Shown piece by piece: positions 27,286 through 39,200 of a stretch of DNA of 64,000 nt (its first letter is position 1; the number at the start of each line of letters is the position of its first letter). Under the pieces are notes generated by a model. That model searched no databases, had not been told where the DNA came from, and worked only from the letters and a program-made list of their open reading frames with translations. The stretch lies in assembly GCA_938038445.1 (NCBI GenBank), contig CALHRZ010000004.1:82323-146322 (forward strand). The letters are read 5' to 3'. Position numbers and translations under genes: made by a program. Source of the stretch: an uncultured bacterium (GTDB taxonomy: Bacteria; Verrucomicrobiota; Kiritimatiellia; CAIKKV01).

Positions 27286-28437
27286 TCATCGGCTTTCGCA
27301 CAGCGCTCGGAATTGCTGGAAAATGGGATGGGCGTCATGGGGGCCCGGGCCGGCTTCCGGGTGATATTGAACCGCGAAGGCGGGCGCCGTTCGGACGCGG
27401 AGTCCTTCAACCGTTTGATCATTCAGGTTGATGTGGGTGATTTCCACATCGGGGCCGAGCGAATCGGGGTCCACGATAAAGTTGTGGTTTTGCGAAGTGA
27501 TTTCGATCCGGCGGGTTGCCAGGTCCATGACGGGATGGTTGACCGCATGGTGACCGAACTTGAGCCGGCGGGTCCTGCCTTTCATGGCCAGGCCGAGCAG
27601 TTGATGGCCCAAACAGATGCCGAAGAGAGGGACATGTCCGAGCAGACTTCGAATGGTTTTGACTGCAAAGACGAGTGCGGCCGGGTCGGCGGGTCCGTTT
27701 GAGAGCACCACCCCATCCGGATGGTAAGCGAGAATTTCATCGGCGGACGTGCGCGCAGGCACGACCGTGACGGAAAATCCGCACAGGCGGAGATGACGCA
27801 AGATGCTCCACTTGACGCCGAAATCGAGGACGACCACCCGTCGGTCGGTTGGGGGCAACTGTTCGGCAAATCCCCAGGTGCAGGTTTTCGAGTCAGCGGG
27901 GTCCCAGGCGTATGCGCGGGGGCAGGTCACACGCGAAGCGTAATCCTGGTTATCCAGGCCGCTCCACGAACGGGCTTTTTCGACGGCTTCAGTTTCGGAG
28001 AGGGAACCTGTAACGGAAAGGAAACCTTTGAGGGTTCCTTTTTCTCGCAAAAGCACTGTCAGCGCCCGGGTGTTCACTCCGGCCAAGCCGGGAATCCCTT
28101 CCCGGCGGAGCCGCTCCACGAGTTCGCCCTGTGCGCGCCAATTGCTGGCGGTTGTGGCCTCGCGGATCAGAAGGCCGTTTGCTCGGAGGCGTTCGGACTC
28201 CCAATCCTCTTCGTTTAGGCCGGTGTTGCCGATTTCGGGGTGTGTGAACGTGACGAACTGTCCGGCGTAGGAGGGATCGCTCAGAATTTCCTGATAGCCC
28301 GTCATTCCGGTATTGAAGACGACCTCTCCGGGGGCATCCTGGTCGGCTCCGATCGAGTAACCGCGGAAGATGGAGCCGTCTTCGAGGGCCAGGAAAGCCC
28401 GTTTTTCGCGTTGGGCGCGCCAGTTGCAGGGGTTCAT
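27286..28437 (-). CDS. carA: Carbamoyl-phosphate synthase small subunit (glutamine amidotransferase)
   Basis: The product has 383 residues, normal length. The N-terminal CarA domain has [16 protein letters not shown] and [19 protein letters not shown]; the C-terminal class I amidotransferase has [13 protein letters not shown] with the nucleophilic Cys at about 277 and the catalytic [13 protein letters not shown]is/Glu. It hydrolyses glutamine and channels ammonia to CarB for arginine and pyrimidine synthesis. It is the last gene of the seven-gene glutamine operon and its ATG overlaps the carB stop (ATGA), so subunits are made by coupled translation. Confidence 0.97.
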   Translation of the reverse strand: MNPCNWRAQREKRAFLALEDGSIFRGYSIGADQDAPGEVVFNTGMTGYQEILSDPSYAGQFVTFTHPEIGNTGLNEEDWESERLRANGLLIREATTASNWRAQGELVERLRREGIPGLAGVNTRALTVLLREKGTLKGFLSVTGSLSETEAVEKARSWSGLDNQDYASRVTCPRAYAWDPADSKTCTWGFAEQLPPTDRRVVVLDFGVKWSILRHLRLCGFSVTVVPARTSADEILAYHPDGVVLSNGPADPAALVFAVKTIRSLLGHVPLFGICLGHQLLGLAMKGRTRRLKFGHHAVNHPVMDLATRRIEITSQNHNFIVDPDSLGPDVEITHINLNDQTVEGLRVRTAPAFAVQYHPEAGPGPHDAHPIFQQFRALCESR

Positions 28438-31400
28438 GAGGGGGGAACCTTGTGGGGCAGATGCAGTTTGGGTAAGCCGCGGTCATATTCCTGAAGGCTG
28501 CACACATCGAGGGTTCCGTTGTAGCGGCGAAGGGTTTCGAGCGCCTCAATGGCGGCCCGAAGCCCATCCATTGTGGTGGTGATCGGGATTCCCCGCGAAA
28601 CCGTATGAGCTCGCATTCGGACCTCATCTCGCCGGGGTTCCGGACCCGGGGAGGGGGTGTTGATGATCCAGCCGATTTCTTTTTCCTCGATCAGATCGAG
28701 AACGTTGGGACGGCCTTCGGAGATGCGGAACAGGGCGCGACTCGGGATGCCGAGATTTCGGAGCACGGTGGAGGTGCCGCTTGTGGCATAGAGGGTGAAG
28801 CCGAGTGCGTGGAGCCTGGGGGCCAGCTTTTCGAGCATGGGCTTGTCGTCGTTGCGGACGCTGATGAAGATGGGACCGCTCATGGGGATGCGGTTCCCGG
28901 CCGCAATCTGACTCTTGTAATAGGCCATACCGGGTGATCGGTCGATCCCCATCACTTCACCGGTGGATTTCATCTCGGGGGTCAGCACGACGTCCACACC
29001 GGGGAATCGGACGAAGGGGAAGACGGCTTCTTTGACGGCAGAGTGACGCGGACGAACCTCGCGGGTAAAGCCCAGTTGTTCGAGGGTCCAGCCGGCCATT
29101 ACGAGGGCGGCCAACTTGGCGAGCGGGACGCCGGTGGCCTTGCTGACGAAGGGGACGGTTCGGGACGCGCGGGGGTTGACCTCGAGCACGTACACCGTTC
29201 CGTTTGTCACGGCGTATTGGACATTGAGGAGGCCGCGGACCTTGAGCGCTTGCGCAAAAGCGGCCGTGTATTTTCGGAGGGTATTCTGGATTTCTTGGCT
29301 GAGGGTTGGAGGCGGCAGCACGCAGGCGCTATCTCCCGAATGGACGCCGGCCAGTTCGACGTGCTCCAGGATGCCGCCGATGACGGTGCGGGTTCCATCG
29401 CTGATCGCATCCACGTCCACCTCCACCGCGTTTTCGAGAAAGCGATCCACAAGGACGGGGCGGGATTCGGAGACTTCGATGGCGTTTGCCATGTATTTCT
29501 GCAACATGGCGTCGTTGTATACGATGACCATGGCTCGGCCACCAAGGACGAAGGAGGGGCGGACGAGAACGGGGTATCCGATGCGGCGGGCGATGGCGAG
29601 GGCTTCCTCCGCGCTGGCTGCCAGCCCGTTGGGGGGCTGGGGGATTTCGAGTTGTTCGGCCAGTTGTTGGAACTGTTTGCGGTCTTCGGCGGCTTCAATG
29701 CTTTCGGCGGATGTGCCGAGAATCGGTACGCCGGCGTCGGCCAACGCGCGGGCGAGGTTGAGAGGGGTTTGGCCGCCGAATTGGACGATGGTCCCTTCGC
29801 ATCCCTCGCGCCGGGCGATGGGGAGAATGTCTTCGAGGGTCAGGGGTTCGAAGTACAGGCGGTCGCTGGTGTCGTAATCCGTGCTGACCGTTTCGGGGTT
29901 GCTGTTGACCATGATGACTTCGAAGCCGGCTTCGCGGAGGGCGAAGGAGGCATGGACACAGCAGTAATCGAATTCGATCCCCTGCCCGATCCGGTTGGGT
30001 CCGCCGCCCAGAATCAGGATTGAACGGCGCGGTGTGGGGCGGTGTTCGTCGGAATCTCCCCAGGTTGAATAGAAGTAGGGGGTAAACGCCTGGAATTCAG
30101 CGGCGCAGGTATCCACGGAGCCGTAAACGGGATTGAGGCGGATGGCCTCCCGCTTTTCCCGGACATGCTGTTCGGTGGTTTGGAGAAGAAAGGCGATCTG
30201 GCGATCGGAGTAACCAAAGGATTTTGCCTGTTCGAAGAGGGGACGATTGGCGGCGAGCCGGTCGAGCGAACCGGCGGCACGGAGTTCCTCTTCGAAGGCA
30301 GCGAGTTCTTCGAGGTGGCGGAGAAACCAGGGGTCGATCCGGCAGAGGGGATGCACCCGTTCGACCGGCCAACCCCTCTTGAAGGCCGCTCGAATGGCAA
30401 ACACTCGGCCGGGATTCGGCCGGCGCAGGAGATCTTCGAGTTCGGCGTCGGACCGTGATTCCCAGGAGGAATCCTTCCCGTCGGCCCCAAAGCCAGCCCG
30501 GCCGATTTCGAGAGAACGGAGCGCCTTTTGGAAGGATTCTTTAAACGTTTTGCCGATGCTCATCGCTTCGCCGACCGATTTCATCTGGGTGCCGAGCGTA
30601 TCGTCGGCCGCGGTGAACTTTTCGAAGGCGAAGCGAGGGATCTTGGTGACGATGTAATCGAGGGCTGGTTCGAAGCAGGCTGGGGTTTGGCGGGTTATAT
30701 CGTTTCGAAGTTCGTCGAGCGTATAGCCAACCGCCAACTTGGCGGCGATTTTGGCGATGGGAAAGCCTGTGGCTTTCGAGGCCAGGGCCGAGGATCGGGA
30801 CACGCGGGGGTTCATTTCGATCACCACGAGCCGGCCGGTTTTGGGATCCACGGCGAACTGGACGTTGGCGCCGCCGGTTTCGACGCCGATTTCCCGCATC
30901 ACGGCGAATGCGGCGTTCCGCATTTTCTGGGATTCGCGGTCGGTAAGGGTTTGGGCGGGAGCCACCGTGATGCTGTCGCCGGTATGAACACCCATGGGGT
31001 CCACGTTTTCAATGGTGCAAACGACGACGCAATTATCCTTGCGGTCGCGCATCACTTCGAGTTCGAATTCCTTCCATCCGAGGACGGACTCCTCGATGAG
31101 GACTTCCGAGATCGGGCTGGACGCCAGTCCTCTTCGGACGATGTCCTCGTACTGGCTTGCGTCCCACGCAATGCCGCCGCCGGTGCCGCCGAGGGTATAT
31201 CCGGGCCGGATGATGAGGGGGAAATCGCCTACCGTGGGACGGAGTTCCTGGGCTTCGGCCCAGGAATGAACCGACACGCTCCGAGGAACTTCGAGACCGA
31301 TCCGGAGCATGGCCTCTTTGAACGCCTGGCGATCCTCGCCTTTTTGAATGGACTCGGGGCGCGCGCCGAGCATTTCGATTCCCAACCGGTCGAGGACTCC

Positions 31401-31715
31401 TTGGCGGTGGAGTTCCATGGCGAGATTGAGGGCGGTTTGGCCCCCGAGGGTCGGAAGGAGGGCGTCAGGGCGTTCGCGGGCGAGGATAGTGGTCAGGACG
31501 TCCGGTTCGAGGGGTTCGAGATAGGTTCGGTCCGCGAACTCGGGATCCGTCATGATGGTGGCGGGATTGCTGTTGACGAGAACGACCTCGAATCCTTCTT
31601 CGCGGAGGGATTTGCAGGCTTGCGCGCCGGAATAGTCGAATTCGCAGGCCTGACCGATGATGATGGGGCCGGATCCGATGATGAGAATTTTCTGGATGTC
31701 GGTCCGTTTAGGCAT
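28434..31715 (-). CDS. carB: Carbamoyl-phosphate synthase large subunit
   Basis: The product has 1093 residues (usual about 1070). Two homologous ATP-grasp halves are seen: the first starts [22 protein letters not shown] and has [14 protein letters not shown]; the second has [21 protein letters not shown] and [17 protein letters not shown]-terminal MGS-like allosteric domain follows (about 950-1070, [18 protein letters not shown]). It makes carbamoyl phosphate from bicarbonate, two ATP and the ammonia from CarA. Its start overlaps the pyrG stop by 8 nt and its stop overlaps the carA start, within the glutamine operon. Confidence 0.97.
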   Translation of the reverse strand: MPKRTDIQKILIIGSGPIIIGQACEFDYSGAQACKSLREEGFEVVLVNSNPATIMTDPEFADRTYLEPLEPDVLTTILARERPDALLPTLGGQTALNLAMELHRQGVLDRLGIEMLGARPESIQKGEDRQAFKEAMLRIGLEVPRSVSVHSWAEAQELRPTVGDFPLIIRPGYTLGGTGGGIAWDASQYEDIVRRGLASSPISEVLIEESVLGWKEFELEVMRDRKDNCVVVCTIENVDPMGVHTGDSITVAPAQTLTDRESQKMRNAAFAVMREIGVETGGANVQFAVDPKTGRLVVIEMNPRVSRSSALASKATGFPIAKIAAKLAVGYTLDELRNDITRQTPACFEPALDYIVTKIPRFAFEKFTAADDTLGTQMKSVGEAMSIGKTFKESFQKALRSLEIGRAGFGADGKDSSWESRSDAELEDLLRRPNPGRVFAIRAAFKRGWPVERVHPLCRIDPWFLRHLEELAAFEEELRAAGSLDRLAANRPLFEQAKSFGYSDRQIAFLLQTTEQHVREKREAIRLNPVYGSVDTCAAEFQAFTPYFYSTWGDSDEHRPTPRRSILILGGGPNRIGQGIEFDYCCVHASFALREAGFEVIMVNSNPETVSTDYDTSDRLYFEPLTLEDILPIARREGCEGTIVQFGGQTPLNLARALADAGVPILGTSAESIEAAEDRKQFQQLAEQLEIPQPPNGLAASAEEALAIARRIGYPVLVRPSFVLGGRAMVIVYNDAMLQKYMANAIEVSESRPVLVDRFLENAVEVDVDAISDGTRTVIGGILEHVELAGVHSGDSACVLPPPTLSQEIQNTLRKYTAAFAQALKVRGLLNVQYAVTNGTVYVLEVNPRASRTVPFVSKATGVPLAKLAALVMAGWTLEQLGFTREVRPRHSAVKEAVFPFVRFPGVDVVLTPEMKSTGEVMGIDRSPGMAYYKSQIAAGNRIPMSGPIFISVRNDDKPMLEKLAPRLHALGFTLYATSGTSTVLRNLGIPSRALFRISEGRPNVLDLIEEKEIGWIINTPSPGPEPRRDEVRMRAHTVSRGIPITTTMDGLRAAIEALETLRRYNGTLDVCSLQEYDRGLPKLHLPHKVPPS

Positions 31716-33354
31716 GGGGGGGACTCTTTCCCGATTCGCGTGTCTTCAAGGCGGCGGCGATAAAGGCGGTGAAAAGCGGATGCGCTTGGAGGGGGGTGGA
31801 CTGGAATTCGGGGTGGAACTGACAGGCGACGAACCACGGGTGGTTGGCGAGTTCGACGATCTCGACGAGTTGGCCGTCGGGAGAAAGGCCGGTGATGCGG
31901 AGACCGTTTTTTTCGAGAATTTCCCGGAAGGCGTTGTTGACTTCGTAGCGGTGGCGGTGGCGTTCGGCGATCGGCGTTTTCCGGTAGGCTTCGTAAGCGT
32001 GGGAATCTTTCCGCAGATGGCAGGGCCAGGAGCCGAGGCGCATGGTTCCTCCTTTCCGGCGGACGGATATTTGGGAATCCATGAGATGGATGACGGGGTA
32101 GGGAGTGTTGGGTGCGAACTCCGCGCTGTGGGCGCCGGCGAGGCCGCAGCAGTGGCGGGCGAATTCGATGACGGCACATTGGAGGCCGAGGCAGATGCCG
32201 AGGAACGGAAGTCCTTGTTCCCGGGTGTAGCGGATGGCTGCGATTTTGCCTTCGATTCCGCGGTCTCCAAAGCCGCCGGGAACAAGCACGGCGTGGCAGC
32301 CGGAAAGGCAGTTTTCCGCCCCTTTTTCCTCGAGGGTTTCGGATTCGACCCGTCGGATGGAGACGGCCACATCGTTCGCGATCCCGCCGTGAGTCAACGC
32401 TTCGTACAGGCTTTTGTAGGCGTCGCTCAGCGCGATGTACTTTCCGACCACCGCGATTTCAACGGTTCCTCGGCCGGGGCGGATGAGCCGTTCGACCATT
32501 CGGGCCCAGTCGGTCATTTCGATGGGGCGGACATGGAGGTTGAGCATTTCGAGGATATAGACGTCGAGTTCTTGGCGATAAAGGTCGAGGGGGACTTCGT
32601 AGATCGTATGTGCGACGTCTCGTTCCTCGATGACGAGTTTGGGTTCGACATTGCAAAACAGCGCGAGCTTATCCCGGTGTTCCTGGCTCATCGGCCGCTC
32701 ACAGCGGCAGATCAGGATATCGGGAAAAATGCCGATCGAGCGGAGAACGCCGACGCTCTGTTGGGAGGGTTTGGTTTTCAACTCCCCTGCGGCGCGGATA
32801 TAGGGGACGAGGGTGATATGGACGAAGAGGCCGTTTCCTCGGCCGATCTCCTGTCGAAACTGACGGATTGCTTCGAGAAAGGGGAGGGATTCGATATCGC
32901 CAACTGTTCCGCCGATTTCCGTAATGACGATGTCGACCCCGTCTTCGGCGAGAAGGCGGATGTAGTGTTTGATTTCGTCCGTAACGTGGGGGATGACTTG
33001 AATCGTACGGCCGAGGTATCCTCCCTCCCGTTCCCGGGCGATGACGTTTCCATAGACCCGGCCGGCGGTGACATTGCTTGCCTGGGTGCAGGGAACTCCT
33101 GTGAACCGTTCGTAGTGACCGAGATCGAGATCGGTTTCTGCTCCGTCGTCCGTGACATAGACCTCGCCGTGCTGAAAGGGGGACATTGTGCCGGCGTCCA
33201 CATTAAGGTAAGGGTCCATTTTCTGGAGCCGAACGCGATAGCCGCGGCGGCCAAGCAGGAGGGCAATCGAGGCCGCAGTGAGTCCTTTGCCGAGCGAGGA
33301 GACCACGCCGCCCGTCACGAAGATATGTCGGGCGGCGGCGGGGTGTGTCTTCAC
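31708..33354 (-). CDS. pyrG: CTP synthase
   Basis: The product has 548 residues. The start is GTG 33354, which overlaps the purF stop (GTGA) and has AAGGAG 7 nt upstream; longer frames run inside purF. The N-terminal synthetase domain shows [19 protein letters not shown] (P-loop) and [19 protein letters not shown]. The C-terminal class I amidotransferase has [11 protein letters not shown] with Cys near 390 and [11 protein letters not shown]. It aminates UTP to CTP with glutamine as nitrogen donor. It is fifth in the glutamine operon. Confidence 0.97.
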   Translation of the reverse strand: MKTHPAAARHIFVTGGVVSSLGKGLTAASIALLLGRRGYRVRLQKMDPYLNVDAGTMSPFQHGEVYVTDDGAETDLDLGHYERFTGVPCTQASNVTAGRVYGNVIAREREGGYLGRTIQVIPHVTDEIKHYIRLLAEDGVDIVITEIGGTVGDIESLPFLEAIRQFRQEIGRGNGLFVHITLVPYIRAAGELKTKPSQQSVGVLRSIGIFPDILICRCERPMSQEHRDKLALFCNVEPKLVIEERDVAHTIYEVPLDLYRQELDVYILEMLNLHVRPIEMTDWARMVERLIRPGRGTVEIAVVGKYIALSDAYKSLYEALTHGGIANDVAVSIRRVESETLEEKGAENCLSGCHAVLVPGGFGDRGIEGKIAAIRYTREQGLPFLGICLGLQCAVIEFARHCCGLAGAHSAEFAPNTPYPVIHLMDSQISVRRKGGTMRLGSWPCHLRKDSHAYEAYRKTPIAERHRHRYEVNNAFREILEKNGLRITGLSPDGQLVEIVELANHPWFVACQFHPEFQSTPLQAHPLFTAFIAAALKTRESGKSPPHA

Positions 33355-34769
33355 GAGGCGGCTCCTTCCCATCGAAACTCGAGCTGGTCTTTGGCCATGG
33401 GGCCGCCGGTGGGGGCGGGATAATCCCCGGTGAAACAGGCGGCGCAAAAGCCGCCGCCTCCCACGGGCTCAAAGAGTCCGTTGAGACTGAGGTAGCCGAG
33501 CGAATCGGCGCCGATGAAAGCGCGGATATCCTCCACCTCGTTTGCGCCCGCGATGAGTTCTTCCCGCGTAGGAAAATCGACCCCATAGAAGCAGGGGAAA
33601 CGGCAGGGAGGAGAGGCGACGCGGACGTGGACCTCCCGGGCGCCGGCTTCACGGAGGCGAGAGACGCGGCGGCGAGCCGTGGTGCCTCGGACAATCGAGT
33701 CGTCCACGACGACGAGGCGTTTTCCTCGGACCGTATCGGCCAGGACGGAAAGTTTCAAATCCACCCCTTCGGTTCGATCCTCTTGCTGGGGCATGATAAA
33801 GGTTCGGCCGATATAGTGGTTGCGGATAAAGCCGCAGTCAAGCGGAATGCCGCTTTCGCGGGAATAACCGAGTGCCGCGGAGTTGCCGCTATCGGGGATG
33901 GGGATCACGAGGTCTGCGGCGACAGGGTGTTCCCGGGCGAGGCGGGCGCCATAGGCTACCCGGACGGCATGAACATTGCAACCGAAGATGCGGCTGTCGG
34001 GTCGGGCGAAATAGACCAGTTCGAAGACGCAACAGGTGGTTCCGTTCACCGGCGGATCGGCGAACCGTTCGCTGGAGAGGCCGCGGTCGTTCACGGTGAT
34101 CAGCTCGCCGGGTTCGAGGTCACGAATCCGATCGGCACCGATCTGGGCGAGGGCGCAGGTTTCGCTGGCCACGATCCACGCTTCGCCGAGGCGGCCGATG
34201 GAAAGAGGACGGAATCCGAACGGATCGCGGGCTGCCATAATGGAAAAAGGGGTCAGGAGAAGAAAAGCGTATGCGCCGGCGAGTTCGTTAAGGGCGCGGG
34301 CGATCCGGCGGGGGCGGAGGCGGAAAAGGGGGTCCGCCAGAAGGTGCACCAGGACTTCACTATCGGTACCCGTTTGAAAGATTGCGCCGCTCTCCTGATA
34401 TTGGCGGCGGAGAAGGGCTGCATTCGTCAAGTTCCCATTGTGCGCGACGGCCCAAAGTCCGTCCACGCACTCCACGACGATCGGCTGGACGTTTTCCAGG
34501 CGGTTTGAACCGGTGGTGGAATACCGGACGTGGCCGATGCCGGCGGAACCGGGAAGCTCCTGAAGTTTTTTGGGGGAGAAGACTTCGCTGACGAGACCGA
34601 GTTCCTTGTAAAAACGGATGGTTGTTCCATTGCTTACGGCGATGCCGGCCCCTTCCTGCCCGCGATGTTGGAGAGCGAAGAGTCCCCGGTAGATGGCCTG
34701 CGCGGCGTGGGGGAGGCCATAAACTCCGAACAGGCCGCAGTGTTCCCGAGGGCTCCAGGGGGATGTCAT
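33351..34769 (-). CDS. purF: Amidophosphoribosyltransferase (first step of purine synthesis)
   Basis: The product has 472 residues. The ATG overlaps the gltD stop (ATGA). A 10-residue propeptide ([10 protein letters not shown]) precedes Cys11-Gly-Leu-Phe-Gly, the N-terminal nucleophile. Class II amidotransferase motifs include [10 protein letters not shown] and [10 protein letters not shown]; the PRPP site is [12 protein letters not shown]. Cysteines at [24 protein letters not shown] and [11 protein letters not shown] match the four ligands of the [4Fe-4S] cluster of the Bacillus-type enzyme, so this is the processed, iron-sulfur, oxygen-sensitive class. It is fourth in the glutamine operon. 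Confidence 0.97.
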   Translation of the reverse strand: MTSPWSPREHCGLFGVYGLPHAAQAIYRGLFALQHRGQEGAGIAVSNGTTIRFYKELGLVSEVFSPKKLQELPGSAGIGHVRYSTTGSNRLENVQPIVVECVDGLWAVAHNGNLTNAALLRRQYQESGAIFQTGTDSEVLVHLLADPLFRLRPRRIARALNELAGAYAFLLLTPFSIMAARDPFGFRPLSIGRLGEAWIVASETCALAQIGADRIRDLEPGELITVNDRGLSSERFADPPVNGTTCCVFELVYFARPDSRIFGCNVHAVRVAYGARLAREHPVAADLVIPIPDSGNSAALGYSRESGIPLDCGFIRNHYIGRTFIMPQQEDRTEGVDLKLSVLADTVRGKRLVVVDDSIVRGTTARRRVSRLREAGAREVHVRVASPPCRFPCFYGVDFPTREELIAGANEVEDIRAFIGADSLGYLSLNGLFEPVGGGGFCAACFTGDYPAPTGGPMAKDQLEFRWEGAAS

Positions 34770-36208
34770 GAAGAAGAATCCTTTTCTTCCAAACCTCCGC
34801 ATTCTATCGCAGCCGCCAACCCGTCGGCAACTGCGCGAACGACGAGCGAAGGGCCGTTTGCCATATCGCCGGCGATCCAGACGGACGGATGGGCCGTGCC
34901 ATGTCCGCCTTCCGGCCGGCGGATTTTGCCCATTTCGTCGGTTTCCAATCCCAATTGAGAAAAAATCGGTTGAGGTCCTGGCCCGAGGAAGCCAAGGGCG
35001 AGAATCACGAGATCGGCAGGGATGGAAAAAGCGGAATTTGGTTTTTCGTGTGGGACAGACTTTCCCATCGGGTCGGGAATCCATTCCACTTCCACGGCGT
35101 GAACACGGTGAACGCGCCCGTTTCGACCTTCGAAGCGGGTGGTTTTTACGTTCCAACGGCCTTCACAGCCTTCCTCATAGCTGGAGGATTTTCGGAGGAT
35201 CCGCGGCCACTGGGGCCAGGGGGCATCGGGGGGTCGGGTATCGGGAGGGCGCGGGAGGATTTCGAATTGGTGGACCGATCGTGCGCCTTGTCGGATGGCG
35301 GTTCCGACGCAGTCGGATCCGGTGTCGCCTCCGCCGATGATCAAGACGGTTCGATCTCGCGCGTCGAGGCGAGGGTCGGGGTCCGGCCGGCCGCGGTTGA
35401 GCCGGTTTTGCCGGGTGAGAAAGGGAAGGGCCAGGACGATTCCTTCCAGTTCGCGGCCGGGGATGGCGAGGTCGCGGGGCTGCTGAGCGCCGCCGGCGAG
35501 GAGGAGGCGGTCGAAACGGTCGAGGAGGAACCGGGCGGATAGATCCACGCCGATTTCGACGCCGGTTTCGAATCGGATCCCGCATTGTTCCATGGCCTGC
35601 ATACGGCGGTCCAACACTTTGCGGCTGAGTTTGAAATCGGGGATTCCGTACTGAAGCAGGCCGCCGGGTCGGTCGGCCTTTTCGAAGATCGTCACCGGGA
35701 TTCCTGCGCGGTGGAGCCGCCATGCCGCCGCCAGGCCGGCGGGGCCGGACCCCATGATGGCGATGCGGGGTCGGTTTCGGAGGCGGACGGGAGAATTGGG
35801 GAAGAAGCCCATTTCGAAGGCTTTATCCGCAATCAGCCGTTCGATTTGTCGGATGGTAACGGCCGAATCGTGGAGGCCGCAGATACAGGCTGCCTCGCAG
35901 AGGGCGGGGCAGAGGCGGCCGGTCCATTCGGGGAAGGGGTTCGTTTCGGTCAGAAGGTTCCACGCTTCTTTCCAGCGGCCGTGGGCGGCGAGGGCATTCA
36001 GTTCTGGGATGATGTTGGCGAGCGGGCAGCCCGTCCCGTGGCAGAAGGGGGTTCCGCAGTTCATGCAGCGGGAGGTCTGTTCACGGATTTCCGCGGCGGT
36101 AAGAGGCTGTTCGACGGGCTCGAAATCGCGGATACGTTCCGAAATGGGACGATAGCGGGGTTCACGGCGCGGAATTTTGAGAAAGGAGGGGCCGGCGGAC
36201 TCATTCAT
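34766..36208 (-). CDS. gltD: Glutamate synthase small subunit
   Basis: The product has 480 residues. ATG 36208 overlaps the gltB stop; a longer open frame lies wholly inside gltB. An N-terminal cysteine-rich domain holds two [4Fe-4S] sets (CMNCGTPFCHGTGCPLAN and CPALCEAACICG), then an FAD site (IAIMGSGPAGLAAAWRLH) and an NAD(P)H site (VLIIGGGDTGSDCVGTA), ending in the FAD-binding VWIAGDMANG. It supplies electrons to the large subunit for converting glutamine plus 2-oxoglutarate to two glutamates. It is third in the glutamine operon. Confidence 0.97.
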   Translation of the reverse strand: MNESAGPSFLKIPRREPRYRPISERIRDFEPVEQPLTAAEIREQTSRCMNCGTPFCHGTGCPLANIIPELNALAAHGRWKEAWNLLTETNPFPEWTGRLCPALCEAACICGLHDSAVTIRQIERLIADKAFEMGFFPNSPVRLRNRPRIAIMGSGPAGLAAAWRLHRAGIPVTIFEKADRPGGLLQYGIPDFKLSRKVLDRRMQAMEQCGIRFETGVEIGVDLSARFLLDRFDRLLLAGGAQQPRDLAIPGRELEGIVLALPFLTRQNRLNRGRPDPDPRLDARDRTVLIIGGGDTGSDCVGTAIRQGARSVHQFEILPRPPDTRPPDAPWPQWPRILRKSSSYEEGCEGRWNVKTTRFEGRNGRVHRVHAVEVEWIPDPMGKSVPHEKPNSAFSIPADLVILALGFLGPGPQPIFSQLGLETDEMGKIRRPEGGHGTAHPSVWIAGDMANGPSLVVRAVADGLAAAIECGGLEEKDSSS

Positions 36209-39200
36209 GGGGGGCCTCCTTTCGCGCGGTGGCGAGGTCTTCGGGGGACATTCGGCCGAGGGCGCGTCGATATTCCATTGGGAAGACGCGGATGAAGAAA
36301 GGCAGGCTCTCGCGCCAGCGGGATAGGAGTTGTTTGCCGAGGGGGCTGCCGGTACAGGCGACATGGCGTTCGACGAGCGCGCGCAATTCGGCGTCTTCGC
36401 CGGGGGGAAGCACTTCCAGATCAATCATCTCGAGGTTGCACCGTTCGTCGAACATACCGGTTTCGTCATAGACGTAGGCGATCCCGCCGCTCATTCCGGC
36501 GCCGAAATTGATTCCGGTGGTTCCCAGCACGACGACTCGGCCTTCGGTCATGTACTCGCACCCATGGTCGCCGATGCCTTCCACCACGGCGAGCGCACCG
36601 CTGTTTCGGATGGCGAATCGCTCGCCGGCGCGCCCGTTCAGATAGAGTTCCCCGGCGGTGGCGCCGTAGAGGACGGCATTTCCGGCCAAGACATTCGCCG
36701 AAGGATCGAAAGTGCTGCCCTGTGGAGGTTTGACGATGATTTTTGCACCCGAAAGTCCCTTGCCGAGATAATCGTTCGCCTGGCCCTCCAAGTGGAACGT
36801 AACGCCGCGCGCTCCGAATGCGGCAAAGCTTTGCCCCGCCGTGCCCTGGAAACGCAGGGTGATGGTATGATCAGGAAGCCCGGAAAGCCCGCGTTTTCGA
36901 GCGATGGTTCCCGAGAGCATCGTTCCGACGGCGCGGTGGATGTTCCGAATGCGGAACGAGAGGGTGACGGGATGTTCGTCATCAAGAGCGGGTTTGGCCT
37001 GCCGAACAATCTCCTGGTCGAGGACGGTTTCCAGGCCATGAGACCAGGGGCGCGTAAACCGGCGGGATTCCGGGGGGTAGAGCGGAGTGGAAAAGAGACG
37101 GCCGAAATCGAGTCCTTGGGCCTTCCAGAAGGAACACGCTTCATTTTTTTCGAGCAAATCGGAACGTCCGATCAAATCTTCGAGTGAGCGGAATCCCAGA
37201 CGAGCCATTTCGTGCCGGAGTTCTTCGGCGAGCATGAGAAAATAGCGTTCGACGTATTCCGGTTTTCCGGAGAATCGTTTTCGGAGTTCGGGATTTTGGG
37301 TGGCGACTCCGACGGGGCAAGTATTTTTGTGGCATTGCCGCATCATGACGCAGCCGCAGACCACTAATGGAGCGGTGGCGAAGCCGAACTCTTCCGCGCC
37401 GAGGAGCGCGGCGATCAGGACGTCGCGTCCGGTCCGCATCTGGCCATCGGTTTGGAGGCGGACGCGATGGCGCAAGCCATTGAGGAGAAGGGTTTGTTGG
37501 GTTTCGGCCAGGCCGAGTTCCCAAGGGATGCCGGCGCCGAAGATTGAGGAAAGGGGGGCGGCACCCGTGCCGCCATCGCCGCCGCTGATGAGGATCACAT
37601 CTGCACGGGCCTTGGCGACGCCGGCGGCGATCGTGCCGACTCCGCATTCGGAAACCAGCTTGACGGAGATGCGGGCGTTTGGGTTGGCGTTTTTGAGGTC
37701 GAAGATCAATTCAGCGATATCCTCGATCGAGTAGATGTCGTGATGGGGGGGTGGCGAAATGAGCGTGACACCCGGCGTTGAGTGGCGCACCCGGGCGATG
37801 TCCGCGTTGACCTTATGGCCGGGAAGGTGGCCGCCTTCCCCGGGCTTGGCCCCTTGGGCGATTTTGATCTGGAGTTCGCGGGCGTTGACGAGGTATTCGA
37901 TGGTGACGCCGAAGCGGCCGCTTGCGACCTGTTTGACGGCGCTGCATCGGTTGTTGCCGTTTGGGTCGGGGCGATAACGGCAGGGATCTTCGCCCCCTTC
38001 GCCGCAATTGCTCTGCGCGCCGAGTCGGTTCATGGCGAGGGCGATGGTTTCGTGGGCTTCGGGGCTTAGGGATCCGAAGGACATTGCGCTGGTGACGAAG
38101 CGGCGGACGATCTGGGCGGCGGGTTCCACTTCGTTGAGGTGAACGGCGGGGCCGATGGGTCGAAGGCGGAAGAGCCCTCGAAGGGTGGAGGGGTTGCGGG
38201 TCTGATCGTTGATGAGGCGGGCGAAGGACGCATAGAGGTCGGGACGATTTTCTCGGGTGGCTCGCTGGAGTAAGGAAATGGATTCGGGGGTCCAGAGATG
38301 GCGTTCTCCATCGCGTCTCAGTTGAAAGCGGCCTCCGGAGGGGAGGGGGGTATCGGGTTGGGAAAGGGACCGGGCGGCTCGGACGCGGAGATTGATTTCT
38401 CGGGCGATTCCGTCGAGTCCCATGCCGTCGATGGGGGAGGAGGTTCCTGGGAAATAGCGATCCACGACGGTTTTTTCGAGTCCGATCGCCTCGAAGAGTT
38501 GGGCGCTTCGGTAGCTGCGAAGGGTGGAGATGCCCATTTTCGACATAATTTTGAGAAGGCCCCGGCAAAGGGCCTGGACGTAATGGGCGACGGCTTCGAC
38601 GGCGGAAAGGGGCCGGTCGAACGCTTCGTCGACCGCCATGGCCGCCAACATTTCATATGCGAACCAGGGGTTAATGGCCGAAGCTCCATAGCCGAGGAGG
38701 AGTGCCATATGATGGACATCGCGCGCCTCACCCGTTTCGGCCACGAGGCCGATTCGCGTTCGGAGTCCTTCCCGGATCAGATGATGGTGGATTGCAGAGA
38801 CGGCCATCAGCATCGGGATGGGGGCGTAGGCGTCGCCGTTGGGACGATCGGAAAGGATTAGAATACGGGCGCCTGCGCGGACGGTTTCAGCCGCTTGTCG
38901 GCAGAGTGCGTTCACAGCGTCGGCGAGCGCCTGCCCGTTTCCGCCGGCGGGAAAGAGCGCGGGCAGGGTTGCCGACTGAAAATCGGGGTAGGGAATCCGG
39001 CGGAGGCGTTCCAGCCCTTCATTGGAGAGGAAGGGATGGGGAAGCCGGAGGAGTCGGGCGTGGGCTGGGGTTTCGGTTAGGATCGAATCGGTGTTGCCGA
39101 TTCGGGTCATCAGGGACATGACCGCTTCTTCGCGAATGGGGTCAATGGCCGGGTTTGTGACCTGGGCGAACATCTGGCGGAAGTAGGCATAGAGGAGTTG

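Noticed and set aside
31657..33423. A 588-codon open frame antisense to pyrG
   Set aside because: Same codon-shadow effect; pyrG motifs are complete on the other strand.
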